DNA of 64,000 nt from Raphanus sativus (taxonomy: Eukaryota; Streptophyta; Magnoliopsida; Brassicales; Brassicaceae). A program made the position numbers and the translations under genes. The stretch is taken from contig NC_079515.1 of NCBI RefSeq assembly GCF_000801105.2, positions 23,149,407-23,213,406 of the forward strand. The letters are read 5' to 3'. The notes under the pieces are model-generated. The model did not search any database and had not been told where the DNA came from. It saw nothing but the letters and a program-made list of their open reading frames with translations. Positions 46,593 to 58,659 of this stretch are shown here, piece by piece; the stretch's first letter is position 1; every line of letters starts with the position of its first letter.

Positions 46593-46965
46593 CTGAAGAT
46601 GGAAAATTGTGAGAGAATTATGGAATGTGTTAGTAGCGTAAATGTGTTTCTTGCTTTAACATCACAGGTCTTGATAACATTTGGGATATAAAGCCTCTGC
46701 TGGATGGAGAAGAGATCATTAAAGAAGTTCAAAAGGGAGGACCGGTTACTGCAAAACAAGACAAAAGACCCATTATCCGTGAATGTGTAAGTCTTCATAT
46801 GTGCATATTTGAAAATATTCATGTAGAGTTTGATTGTTAACATGCGATTCTGCAGTGTTATACTATTAATCCCATCTTGCTACTCTCTGTTCTTGTTGCT
46901 CTGCTTTGCAGAAAAAGAAATTGGTAACATAGAAAAATCTTTCTTTTGTTCCATTACTGAAGAAA
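46593..46965 (+). pseudogene. Second copy of the 3' part of the nucleotidyltransferase gene
   Basis: It copies 40887-41220 and a little beyond: the intron sequence before the exon, the exon SLDNIWDIKPLLDGEEIIKE and the start of the next exon after TTTGCAG. The GT donor after the exon follows a TGT instead of TGG codon, and the final exon degenerates (ttggtaacatag). Its left edge abuts the end of the LINE frame. Confidence 0.8.
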
Positions 46966-47193
46966 CCTGAAGTTTCTGTTGTCTTGGATATTATTATTAC
47001 TGATGCTTTCAGCTTCTCTTGCTCTTTTGTGAGGCCGAATCACCGGAATGAGATTCTCGTAAGCAAAATAGTTTACGAGATCAACAGTGCACCCACCTCC
47101 CACTTCACAAAGCAAGAACAAAAAAACAGGATTCTCAGTCAATTGTCTTGAGTTGAATGATGTTGATTTTGGGATTAGAACATTATTGATATA

Positions 47194-47975
47194 TGTTGGA
47201 ACTATTTTTTTAGCAATGTATTCATATGCTAAAAATAGAGTTTGTGTAAATGAGAAATGGAGGTCTAATGTGTGTGATTTGAGAAACTTGTATAAAGTTA
47301 CAAATATACACATTAGATATTTGGATTCGGGTTTTGATTTGTTAGTTGGACTTTATGTTCATTAACTTAATCATATAAACCAAATATATGTGATATTTTA
47401 TATTGATAAAATATAAAAAAGAAATCCATTTAAAGTATATTATTTTGTCTGAATGAGTCAAATAATAATAATTATACTCTTTAATTTCTTGGTCAAAATG
47501 TGAAATGAATTCACATAATAATGACAAGAAATAAAGTTTTCATTAGTGCACCATGGAGTTTTCATTTCTATGTTGAAAATGAAACTTGTGCTTCTCATTA
47601 TTTTTCTATATAAATGGTTTGTTAGCATGATAGAAAGAGATACACATCAAATACCAAAAGAAAAACCACAATCTCCTATATTGAATAGTCATGTTAGTAT
47701 TTTTTTTATTTCTTGTGTCTGAGAGTACAACACAAAACTAGTTTCGCCAGGCTTCTGATAGAGTGACGCAAATTCAGAAGATTATTTGTAGTTGTATCCT
47801 GGGACTCATTACGTTATCGAACCGTCGCACTACGGGACGTATTTTGAGTTAAGGAAAGAGATAATATCTCGCCTCTGCAGTTGTATCATCTTTTTCTTAT
47901 TCTTTGATATAATTTTATCATTTTTATTCTTTACAATATTCAGTAATCCATAGTTTATAAAATTCGGTTACATCA
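47194..47975 (+). repeat. 5' LTR, degenerate Copia
   Basis: It matches 50274-51055 apart from scattered substitutions. Shared landmarks: CAGGCTTCTGATAGAGTGAC and CGAACCGTCGCACTACGGGA. Confidence 0.85.
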
Positions 47976-50273
47976 GTCTTAACTCAAAAATATCCGTTTA
48001 TTGCTTTGCACTAACCGGACTGATTATTGTAAAAAATATTTTTTTGTAAGAACAGGTTGATTGATCTTTGAAAAAAGATGCCGGAATCAGATCTATAGGA
48101 TTATTTAAAAATAATCATTCTTCAATCTAATTCTTTAAATTTTTATTTGTATTTTCCTACTAACAAAAACTGATTATTTTTGTGAAGTGTTTTGTTATGA
48201 AAACAGGAATTAGAGAATTCAAGGGTGATGGAAAACAAATTCTTCTGATTTTCTGAAACAAGTTTCAGATTATTTGAGATTTTGTGTGTTTAAATTCATT
48301 ATAATTAAAATAATTAATATTTTTTGGACTAATGAATTTGACATTTTATGGTTTATAAGAACAGGTTTCATCTTTTGATGGTGACACTGAAAACCATTTT
48401 CCGAACGTCATTGGTAACGTATTTGGATGGTTTGTCTACTCTTAATTTTCAAAATAATTAATTGATGGATTGAGTGGTTACAATAATTTTGTATTAAATA
48501 TTCTAGCTCATAAATGAGTTTAGAATAAAACGTTATTAGTCTCAGTGCATGTTAATGCTTTGACTTGGTTAAGATAATTATTTGCTTTAATTATCAAGAA
48601 TGGTTTAACGTTTTTTTATTTCGTCTTTCAGATCTTGGGATAACTTAATTTAGTTATTAAGCATATGTTGATCATGAGAAAACAAAAAGGAGTCAAGTTT
48701 AAAAAATATGGTGAAAACATATTTATAAACAACATTTTGATCTTTTGAGATCAAGTTGTATGAATGGAAATTGATTTTTGTGAGTCGACGCCCCAAACTA
48801 AATTTGGGAAAGGTCTGCCACATATAAATCATTTGCCATAAGAAATAAAATGTTTGTTGATATTGATCAAAACATTTGTATTTCGTCAATACTTAAATGC
48901 ACCTTTTAAAAAGGTTGACCATACAAAACCAATGAAAATTTTTCATACCAATATGACTGAAATTGACATATGTATTGTAGTTTCTAAAGTCAATATGGTT
49001 AAAAATAATCATAGAAAATTGTGGTTTTGATGGTACAAAAATATCATGAAATGATATGTATATTTGCCAAAAGGCAAAAATATGTTTTGAAAAAAAAAAC
49101 ATATACAAAGTTGGATTTATACATCAACTTGAGAGAACTATGAAAATAGTTTTATCTAAAATGTGATTTCCTGAGAATGAAATACATTTTAAAGAAAATT
49201 GTAATAATTTTCGAAATTGTTTTATTATTCATTTAAATCTAAAAGAGTTGTAGATTAACTTTCTAAACTCTTAAGAGATGATAAATGTACATATGTATGG
49301 TTTTGAGCTATCTCAAGAAATGTGGGGGAAGCTTTGCTTACCATATTAAGTAATTGGCAAGAGGCCAAATGAACTTTGTGATAGTTATCAAAATATGATT
49401 AAAAAAAAAACTAGTGTTATACACTGAGTTTTATGTATAATGGTTAATTGTCTCTTGAGGAAAAAAAAAAGATGACAAAAATCATTAGACAATTGATCTC
49501 GGCTAATCTCAATAGATTATGTTCCATGTGATGACAACCTAGGATCCTGTTATTAAAGGTGTGTCATGAGATCAAATTGTAATATCATCAAGAGGAATGG
49601 GTTTAGCCTATGAACTAAGATGAGGTTTGGCGGTAACTCTACTTATCAGATTGGAGATCCCAAGAAATAGGTTCAAGGAGACAACTAAGTCAAACTAAAT
49701 CTGCCCAAAGCACTGTAAGACTTCGGTCTATACCCAGTTCCTAGGATGATTAAACAGTGCTACATGTAAGGAATAGAGGATAAGCATTTGATTTTAATGA
49801 TTTGTGCCAATTGTTTTGAGATATGAATGGAGTAGTACATGATACTGCTCTAAACAAAACTAATGGCAAATCACCTTATGAGTGTGAAATGGGGTCGTTT
49901 CTAGGAGAATAAAAAGGCTATATTCTCTAAATTTCACTCATGATTACCAGGAATGTTCACGGCCAAAATGAACACAATAGAGAAATTGGTTTTGTGAGAG
50001 AATGAAACTGTGTTTTGGCTATTGTCTAGGTTTACACCAAAGCCCGGGAGGTTCAAGACATCATGGCCACCTCCTGGCCGAGTAAATCCGATAGCTATTA
50101 ACAATGACTGGTTCAAGGCTGAAAAATTGCTACCAACTCATCATGCAGTATTTCTCGCTTGTACTCTCAAAAGTCCTTAGTTGAGTCTTGTTGAGTCTTG
50201 TCGAGTCTTGTCTAGGAAGTCAAGTCTGTCGAGTCGTCTAGTGTCTAGAAGCATTTCTATTCATGTGAGGGAT

Positions 50274-51055
50274 TGTTGGAACTATTTTTTTAGCAATGTA
50301 TTCATATGCTAAAAATAGAGTTAGTGTGAATGAGAAATGAAGGTCTAATGTGTGTGATTTGAGAAACTTGTATAAAGTTACAAATATACACATTAGATAT
50401 TTGGATTTGGGTTTTGATTTGTTAGTTGGACTTCATGTTCATTAACTTAATCATATAAACCAAATATATGTGATCTTTTATATTGATAAAATATAAAAAA
50501 GAAATCCATTTAAAGTATATTATTTTATTTGAATGAGTCAAATAATAATAATTATACTCTTTAATTTCTTGGTCAAAATGTGAAATGAATTCACATAATA
50601 ATGACAAGAAATAAAGTCTTCATTAGTGCACCATGGAGGTTTCATTTCTATGTTGAAAATAAAACTTGTGCTTCTCATTATTTTTCTATATAAATGCCTT
50701 GTTAGCATGATAGAAAGAGATACATATCAAATACCAAAAGAAAAACCACAATCTCCTATATTGAATAGTCATGTTAGTATTTTTTTTATTTCTTGTGTCT
50801 GAGAGTACAACACAAAACTAGTTTCGCCAGGCTTCTGATAGAGTGACGCAAATTCAGAAGATTGTTTGCAGTTGTATCCTGGGACTCATTACGTTATCGA
50901 ACCGTCGCACTACGGGACGTATTTTGAGTTAAGGAAAGAGATAATATCTCGCCTCTGCAGTTGTATCATCTTTTTCTTATTCTTTGATATAATTTTATCA
51001 TTTTTATTCTTTACAATATTCAGTAATCCGTAGTTTATAAAATTCGGTTCTATCA
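50274..51055 (+). repeat. 3' LTR, degenerate Copia
   Basis: The partner of 47194-47975. Just upstream (50181-50212) is a short tandem GTTGAGTCTT-type repeat. Confidence 0.85.
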
Positions 51056-51060
51056 GTCTT

Positions 51061-51745
51061 TTTTTTTAAAAACGAGAAACTTACTTTCTCCGATGCTTAC
51101 TAGGCTGGTAACCATATGATGATTACACAAATCAACAAGCGCCTATATTGTGTACCTTGGTGCAAATCCTATTTTCTGGTCATCTAACAAACAAAAGACA
51201 GTAGCTCGGTCATCCACTGAGGCAGAGTATCAATGCGTAGCTGATACAGCAGCCGAACTTCAGCGGATTGTCTCCATTCTTCGTGAACTTGGTGTTGAAT
51301 CATTATCTCAACCTGTCCTCTATTGTGATAATGTCGGAGCTATGTACTTGTGTGCTAATCCGGTGTTTCACTTCATTCAGGAACTTGTGCAATCAGGCTT
51401 TCTTCGGGTACCACATGTGTCTTCCAAAGATCAACTTGCAAATGCATTCACAAAACCAGTCCCGAGATCATTACTTGACTCGCACTCTTCCAAGAGATAT
51501 TCATTAGATATATATCCTAGAATATGGCAAGCTAAGATATTATAGATCCTGGCTCACATATTCTAGAAGTATCTTGTGTTTATTCTCATAAGCTTGTATA
51601 TATACATCTCTCCATTGTAACAGAAATACAAGAAACACATTCTTATAACCTATACTGCTCTCTGCTTCCATGTTCTGTTCCGTTTGATTCATCACTGTTT
51701 CATTCTGTTTGGGACATAGATCATCAAAACGGACGGACCTGCTGC
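51061..51745 (+). mobile_element. Copia RNase H and 3' LTR scrap
   Basis: The frame 51150-51545 reads IFWSSNKQKTVARSSTEAEY, VLYCDNVGAMYLCANPVFH and VPHVSSKDQLANAFTKPVP, the RNase H end of a Copia pol. About 13 codons between FH and the next conserved block are missing, and the upstream SDADWAG motif is broken by a stop. AT-rich LTR-like sequence follows (about 51500-51745). Confidence 0.75.
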
Positions 51746-51764
51746 TAACCATTGATCATTGGAA

Positions 51765-53095
51765 AGTACGCGACATAGCTTCTTTGATACTAGGCCTTCC
51801 GCTCGCTTATTACACCGCGTGAACCGTGGACTACGAGAGGCCAGATCCAGAAACGAGCATTATTGGTTCACATCACTGAAATCTCTCATTCCTTGGGTGG
51901 GTGACCACTGGTGAAGCAGCATGCGAAGAATGATCTTCCATGTCCAAGGTTTCATTAAAATCCCTTGCTACAAGCCATGGTTTATTTCTTGATAGAACCG
52001 TGTTTTATAAACTACGGATTACTGAATATTGTAAATAATAAAATTGATAAAATTATACCAAAGAGTAAGAAAAGGATGATACAACTGCAGAGGCGAGATA
52101 TTATCTCTTTCCTTAACTCAAAATATGTCCCGTAGTGCGACGGTTCGATAACGTAAAGAGTCCCAGGATACAACTGCAAACAATCTTCTGAATTTGCATC
52201 ACTCTATCAGAAGCCTGGCGAAACTGGTTTTGTGTTGTACTCTCAGACACAAACTAAAATAAAAAATAAGAGACATCACTATCCAACATGGGAGAATCTT
52301 TTTACTATTGTCTTGATCGTATATATTCCTTCATATTATTGCAATATGGAGAAGTGCTTTATATGCTTGTTCCAAAGAACACTAATAATAAAACGTACAC
52401 AAGCATTGACTCAAAATAATAAATTTTGATCAACCATTAAAACAAAGTCAATGGAAACGTTTTTATCATCAATGGCAAAGATATTTTTGAATCATAAATT
52501 AATTTGAATTTGACCCAAAACATTGTTAGGGAATTAGACTAGTTGTCTATTAATCAAATTAATTTTTAATTCCAAACCAGTTTAATCTAATTTAATTTGG
52601 TTAACTCGGTTTAATGTGCAAACACATTTTGATCGAATATATCTTTCCAGCAATATATTATAGTATAATCATACTTCTCCATATATAAATAAGAGGACTC
52701 TCACCTCATATTTTATGTGGGACATTTACTAGTTATTTAAACATAGTCAAATAGTCAAGCTTACAAGTTTTCCAAGGAAATGACTTTGGACCAACATTTC
52801 TTATTCAAACGAACTTTGTTTTTGACATATTAATACACTACTTCATAGTGTTTATCAAATATTCGGTTATTCCGACGAACGTCTTCGTCCGGAAACTTAC
52901 CGAAAATGGTCTAAAACCATCTCGTCAAAAACGAGTTCCAACATTTCTTACAGTGGGTGAGTCTTAACATAGCTTCAAATCACTCCACAACTCCTTCCTC
53001 TCTACCACTGTATTTCATGCGTAAATGATTTGAGTAGAAAAAATCTTCTCCTCCATCTATCATCACTGGAATTGTGTCAACTGACCACTTAAAAA
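51765..53095 (-). mobile_element. LINE endonuclease-domain remnant, minus, split by a solo LTR
   Basis: On the minus strand the part right of the LTR (53095-52944) leads into the left part (51989-51765), which reads NKPWLVARDFNETLDMEDHS, then PRNERFQ. PWLVAxDFNE is the AP-endonuclease signature of plant LINEs. Stops and frameshifts show it is dead. Confidence 0.65.
51990..52943 (-). mobile_element. Solo LTR, minus strand, related to the 47194 element
   Basis: 954 bp; the plus strand starts TGATAGAACCG and ends GAGTTCCAACA. The target duplication TTTCT is at 51985-51989 and 52944-52948. About 250 bp at its 3' end (51990-52255) is clearly similar to the last part of the LTRs at 47194 and 50274; the rest is diverged. 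No internal sequence. Confidence 0.85.
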
Positions 53096-54258
53096 AATGG
53101 ATTAACTCTCCACATCAGGTCTCTAAACCAACCCGAATCTACCGAGTGGTATTAGGTTTTCGTGGTGCATACATAATTTAAATATATATTTTTATAATGA
53201 ATTAGCTATTTTGTATCCTATAAATGAGCAATTTAAATTTAAAAGAATTTTTTATAAGATAAAAATACAATTGAATTCAAAATATAAATATATTAAAAGA
53301 GAGAGAAATGATCTATGTTTTCCATCTGAAACTTAAATCATTTCCAATGGTACTCTATAACTTTCTCTATATTTTGCTCTAACTGAGGATAACTCAATTA
53401 TATAGAGTTTGATATCCTATAATAATTTATTTTATAATAAATTTATTCTAGAATTACTCGATTATATAATAGAGTTATTCTACTATATAATGAAATGTAG
53501 AAGAGAGTTATTTTTACTATGTTTTGTATCAAAATCTTTTCTATAGTAATAATCAAATTATGAAATTTGGATTTGAAACTAAACACTACTTGTGGACTGA
53601 AAATAAATTCAACAGCAACTTTATATATTATCTACAATTAAGATTTTAAAACAATGAGACAGAAACACAAAAAGAAAAAGTGCATTAATATGTATTCTCG
53701 TATATTATATATATTATGATTATTATTGTGTCAAATTTTTAGTGTGATTTATTTTAATCCTAGTTTTTCATGCTTCCATATATTTTTAATATTTTTAGTA
53801 AATTTTCATTTTGTCGTTTACATAATATTTGCTATTTTGGTTTTAAATATATATTTTGGTAACTTTTGTGATTTTACGGATAAATTCATTTGTAATTTTG
53901 ATTTTTATGCACAAATACAAATTAACTTATTTTAATTTAAGAATATAATTGTTTAATATCAAACATATAAAAATATTTAACATAAGAATATAATTTATAT
54001 TTTACGACATATTTTCTATGATATTTTACATTCAAACTTAACCGTAATATTGAAATAATTTGTATTTGATTCAGTATTTCCAATAAAAATTAGAGAGCAT
54101 GCCTATAATATTAGTCATTTAAATCATAAAGTAAAAATAAGATATACATAATTATGATATTATTGGTAAATATTTTTAATATCAATTGTTAATATCTAAT
54201 TATTAATTAAATGTCATAAATAACATGATAAGTATATTATTACAATACATATCTTAAA

Positions 54259-54316
<58 letters not shown>

Positions 54317-55318
54317 AATAGGTTAATGTTTATTACCTATCTTAGATATTATGATTAATATATATATTAAAGTTAAAATAAAATTTACATAAGAATATTA
54401 ACTAAATTAATGATGTATTCAAAAATTATGGAGAAGATGACAACTAAAAAAAATCATTTCTCAATTAATAATATAGATAGATGAGCATAATAAACTTTGT
54501 TATAACATATATATTTTAAAAAACTCCTCTATATCTTACTCTTTCAATTTTTAAATAAGTGTCATTTTGACACTTTTCATGGAAATTAAGAAATTTGTAT
54601 GATTGACTAGTATATTTATATTTAATAGATGAATCATACAGTATGATTAAATAAATAGGAATAATTTAAGTAAACATCTATTGGTTATCCAAAAAGGTAA
54701 AAAAAAAAGATTTAAAGCACAAAATTACAAACCAATGATATTTATTTTGAAACAAAATAGAAAAAACCTAAAGATGGAGTTTTTAGAACTATCTTCGAGG
54801 CACGTGATTTTACCATGTATTATATAACGACAAATTTTTAGCCAAGAAAACATATAACGTCGAATTAAAAAAAATTAACTATAAAAGTTTTGGATGTGGA
54901 AACCGACGATGAGAGAGCCGAGGCGGACACAAGTCACACAACTAACCAAAGGTATTTTCTCTGGTCACTAACTGACTACAGTCAATCGAAGCGAGTGGTT
55001 TGATTTTTCTGCGGTTCATTATATCATATATGTTTCGACTACTTATGTTTCTGGTTCATTATATGTTTCGACTACTTATGTAATCTCTTAAAATAACTGT
55101 AAGACTATGGTCATATAACTAGGTTTGGATAATAATTAAAAAAAAACACAAAAAGTTAATTATTAAGAATCTTTTTTGTAATTATTAAGAATCTTAAACA
55201 GTCAAGAAGAGACCTTATTAGGACAAGAATAAATTGCACACGATTTTAGCAAACATGAATCTGCTTCTTTTTTTCTTAAACGAAAGAGATATAGGAAAGT
55301 CCAATATGATTTTGCATT
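53096..55318. other. AT-rich intergenic region
   Basis: No gene found. An (AT)n tract lies at 54263-54310. A diverged MITE-like stretch may run from 54537 (ACTCTTTCAATTTTTAAATA) to about 54782 (AAGATGGAGTTTTT), but its inverted repeats are weak. Confidence 0.4.
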
Positions 55319-57654
55319 TTAGTCCAGCGGACGAAATGCAACACCTTTTACCACAAGTCCGGTCTTCCGGACGGTGGCGTCATGCTGACACATGGTGAAA
55401 GATATCCTGGCAGGTGATTCCTTTGGTGGTGCCACAAAATCTCCGGCCTTGATGTCGACCCATTCTTTATCACCTATGTAGGGGTCTAAAAAACGTGTCT
55501 GCTCCTGCTGAATCACGGTTTTATCGCGCATGGTCACTATCAGAAGCAAGTTCACCGGCTCATGCCATCCAATTGCATCCTCTTCTAACTTAACCACGAA
55601 TACAACTTCGTACTTTGTTTCTGGTGTCAGTTGACTCGTAAAAGAATTTCCTTCTATGTTCATCCAGTAAACTACTTTCAATGTTGCAATGTCAATGGCT
55701 TTTCCGCTGGAACATATTTCGAAAGTAAGACTGTTGAGAAAATGGCCATACTAAATATATCCACAAACATATGTAGAGGTGCTGCATAGGCCTTGTTACT
55801 ATTTCATAGTAAATAACGTAAAATATAATATTATGTATTTGCAAATAAATAACGTATTTATAATATAATTCGAATATGCAATTTTATAACTGTATTTAAC
55901 GTAGGTTAGTTCAGTATATAATGGTCTTACTTTGGTGCCTCGTGGATTGAACTCCATGTCCAATTTTCGGGTTTCTCCGAATGCGCAATCTTGATTCTCT
56001 TTGCATAGATCATGAAACTGTCTTCAGCGTTTATTTCCATTGGGATATCGGCCAGCACTTCCTGAACCTTCCTGACGATTGATTCTATGAAACTATTATC
56101 CGTCTGACCACTGTTACACGTTACCGAGTATCTGACTTAATTCAAATTCCAAAAACATTTAAATTGTGTGATGCGCAAGGCGCAATGTCTTGAAGTTTAA
56201 TTAATGTTATTATATCAAAAAAGGTACGGCTACAAACACTTTAGAATTCAAGATAATTATATGTTGCGCTACTAAACTATTCTATGTCTACCTAAGCTGG
56301 CCTTGGCTAAAGCTGGTAAAACACGAGTTCTACGTGCCAGGCTGCGTAAAATATGTTAGCTACTTTTTTTTGGGTAAAATGTTAAGTATTATACCAGAAT
56401 TTTTAGTTTGTGACAGATCATACACAGAGTACTAGTAGCACAGAGTACTAGTAGCAGAAAGCAAAAAGAAATCTAAACACAGAACCTTGGCAACGAACGA
56501 TAACTAAATTTATTTACTGTGGCTGAGAGAGAAGAGGCCAACATTTATTTAAGAGTTACAACTGTGGCTGAGAGAAGAGGCCTCAATACGGTCCCGGGTT
56601 CGATTCCCACTGGCCACATGGATATGGGCCCATTGTTTTCGGTTCATTTGAATGTCCATGAGAAGGTATATCCGTGGGATGTACCTCCACCCAGGAGTTA
56701 GGCTTGTGTTATCATTGACTCGGGTTTAACCCTTTATCATTTTCAAAAAAAAAAAAAAAACTAAGAAATTGTGCTTTTTATGTATATAACCTAATAAATT
56801 CACTCTGAGAATACTATTTGGGAAATATGCTTTAATTTTAACTGCAAAATTCTTTTTCAATGGAGAGAATCCCAAGCCGAAGTCCATAACGGAATCCATG
56901 GAAACTCATATTTTCTTGTCAAGAAAAATTGCCAAAGATGATTAAAATAGAGTAAGAGTTAGAGAATTCGTCTAACTCTGCCAAAGAAAAGCATTCAGAC
57001 TGAACGTTTCAGCCCCTAAGTCAATCTACAATTTCTGCTACAGACAAATAGACAGACCACAGTAGACAAACAAAATTTACTCTTGCGTGACTGCGTGTTA
57101 TTGATCAAAAATTGGATTAGATACTTTCACTAAAAGTAAGATAAAGAGAAAGGGAACAAAACTAACCTTTCTTCGCGCAAGTGCAAGCCTACTACAGTGG
57201 TCATATACGTCAAAGCTTCCTTCCATTTATGGGTTTTTACTAGCTCATGTCGATTTTCACGCTTAAGTCTCCTGAATTTATCACCAAAATCGCCTTCAAG
57301 ATTGCTCACAACGGAAGGATCCACCTTATAGAAGATAGGAATCCCTATAAGTTTGCCATCGTCCATGCGTTCCTTGATCCTGACCAGCTCATCCAAGCAC
57401 CAAGCTGAAGTAGTGTACTCTTTCGAGAAGATCGCTAGGGCGACCCTTGACTGCTCGATCCTAACAAGCAAGTGTTGTAAGGTTCTGCCCACCTGCTCGT
57501 TACTGTCTATGAAAAAGTTGATTCTCGCTGCTTCGAAAGCAATCACGAGAGAGTCCACGAAGTTTTTGCGCAACTCCACTCCACGGAAGTTGATGAACAC
57601 TTGAGGGCCTTTTGAGATTTGTCCTGCACCACCAGAAGAAGAAGAACCCGTCAT
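55319..57654 (-). CDS. TIR-PP2 fusion protein (PHLOEM PROTEIN 2-LIKE A5-like)
   Basis: Predicted 351 residues in three exons: 57654-57167, 56110-55931, 55706-55319; GT/AG junctions and phases agree. Residues about 15-160 are a TIR domain: PQVFINFRGVELRKNFVDSL, IEQSRVALAIFSKEYTTSAW and CLDELVRIKERMDDG, including the WCLDEL Glu that is catalytic in NADase TIRs. Residues about 175-351 are a PP2 lectin domain: EINAEDSFMIYAKRIKIAHS, ENWTWSSIHEAP, KYEVVFVVKLEEDAIGWHEP and the end KTGLVVKGVAFRPLD. There is no NB-ARC or LRR. In Arabidopsis the PP2-A5 to A8 group has this layout (remembered). The usual SH pair in TIR helix A is DS here, so TIR self-association may be altered. A defence or phloem-lectin role is inferred. 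Confidence 0.88.
56563..56760 (+). mobile_element. SINE-like element in intron 1 of the TIR-PP2 gene
   Basis: It lies antisense in the intron 57166-56111. It has the B box GGTTCGATTCCC and a poly-A tail (56745-56760). TGTGGCTGAGAGA plus GAAGAGGCC occurs once at the element's start and once 45 bp upstream (56518-56540). No clear target duplication was found, so the ends are uncertain. Confidence 0.65.
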
Positions 57655-58404
57655 GTTAGAACTTTATTTTTCTCTTAGGCAATATTGTGTTTGGTTGTTT
57701 GTTTGACCCTTTAATTTGTGTTTGTTAAGATGGCATATAACCATACTGCTAATCTCACGTATAAATAGACATATGGTCTTTGGGATAATTTTGAGAAGTT
57801 GCCAACTTGTGGTAATATATTGACCATCAAAACGTAATTTGAATTTGTCTTCAGCTTAATCGCTAAGTTGAACATAGAATTAGTTTAATCGCTAAGTTGA
57901 ACATAAAACTAGTTTAATCTAGTTGATTCACATGTTAGGTTTGCACCCACCTTAGTTAGTGGTTTACCTATGAGTAAACTTGATTTTTAAGCCATGATTA
58001 ACCCCAGTCTCTTAATTGGGATTCTTAGCTTTGGATAAGATACATTTTTTAGTTTTAATTAAGAAATATTAAGAACCATTTCTTAAATAAGAAATATAAA
58101 AAACCGTTTCTTAACTGAAAAATATTTTAAAAAATGTCAAATCATGAATTAAAAATCCTAAATAAGAGGTCAGAGTTAATCATGCTCTTAGGGGGTGTAT
58201 TGAATTAATTATTTAAGAATGGTTTGATGGATTTTAGATATGGTGGGATTCAAGGAGAGTTTGAGTAAATATAGCTGGTTTTGGTAAGATTTTTAAAAAG
58301 GACTCAGAAATTAGTGATGATTTGGTAAGATTTTTTTTAAAAAATTTAGAATAGTTTAGATGATTTGAGATAATTCTGAACTCTAGTCTAGATTAAAGTC
58401 GTCA
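57655..58404. other. Upstream region of the TIR-PP2 gene
   Basis: A 750-bp spacer. The tandem phrase TTAATCGCTAAGTTGAACAT occurs twice (57857-57876 and 57886-57905). No gene seen. Confidence 0.4.
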
Positions 58405-58409
58405 CTTTT

Positions 58410-58601
58410 TGTTAGCGTACGATACTTGAGGAGCACGCTTCGCTGGAGATATACATGAGTTGTTACAGAATATGTGTAGAATATAATTTAGATACTGATA
58501 AGTGAAGATCTATTGTTGAGATCTCTTTGTGATGTATATAAGCTTGTCGTACGCTGTGAATAACATCAACACATTCTCATCTCTCTCTTCCTTAGTTTAC
58601 A
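58410..58601 (+). repeat. 5' LTR, intact Copia
   Basis: TGTTAGCGTACGATACTTGA to TTAGTTTACA, 192 bp, identical to 63020-63211. A TATA box candidate TATATAA is at 58535-58541, upstream of the primer site by about 60 bp. Confidence 0.95.
58535..58541 (+). promoter_or_regulatory. TATA box in the 5' LTR
   Basis: TATATAA in the LTR context GATGTATATAAGC; the same box recurs in the 3' LTR at 63145-63151, which could drive transcription into flanking DNA. Confidence 0.55.
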
Positions 58602-58614
58602 TGGTATCAGAGCC
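58602..58614 (+). other. Primer-binding site, initiator tRNA-Met
   Basis: TGGTATCAGAGCC directly follows the 5' LTR. Confidence 0.9.
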
Positions 58615-58659
58615 AAACTAAAACAAGATCCATCAAAGGAACGATTGAGAAAGAGAAAA

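Larger units (their letters stand above)
47194..51055 (+). mobile_element. Degenerate Copia-like LTR element
   Basis: Two 782-bp LTRs (47194-47975, 50274-51055) start TGTTGGAACTATTTTTT and end near ATCA. The polypurine stretch GTGAGGGA lies before the second. The interior is 2.3 kb with no long frame; short traces such as KTNGKSPYE at about 49860 resemble the integrase end. No primer site of tRNA-Met type follows the first LTR and no target duplication was found, so the exact ends or history are unclear. The LTRs differ at roughly 2 per cent. Confidence 0.7.

Noticed and set aside
53096..55318. A CRISPR-like or tandem array in the AT-rich spacer
   Set aside because: Only simple (AT)n and poly-A/T runs; no spaced identical repeats, and CRISPR arrays are not expected in plant nuclear DNA.
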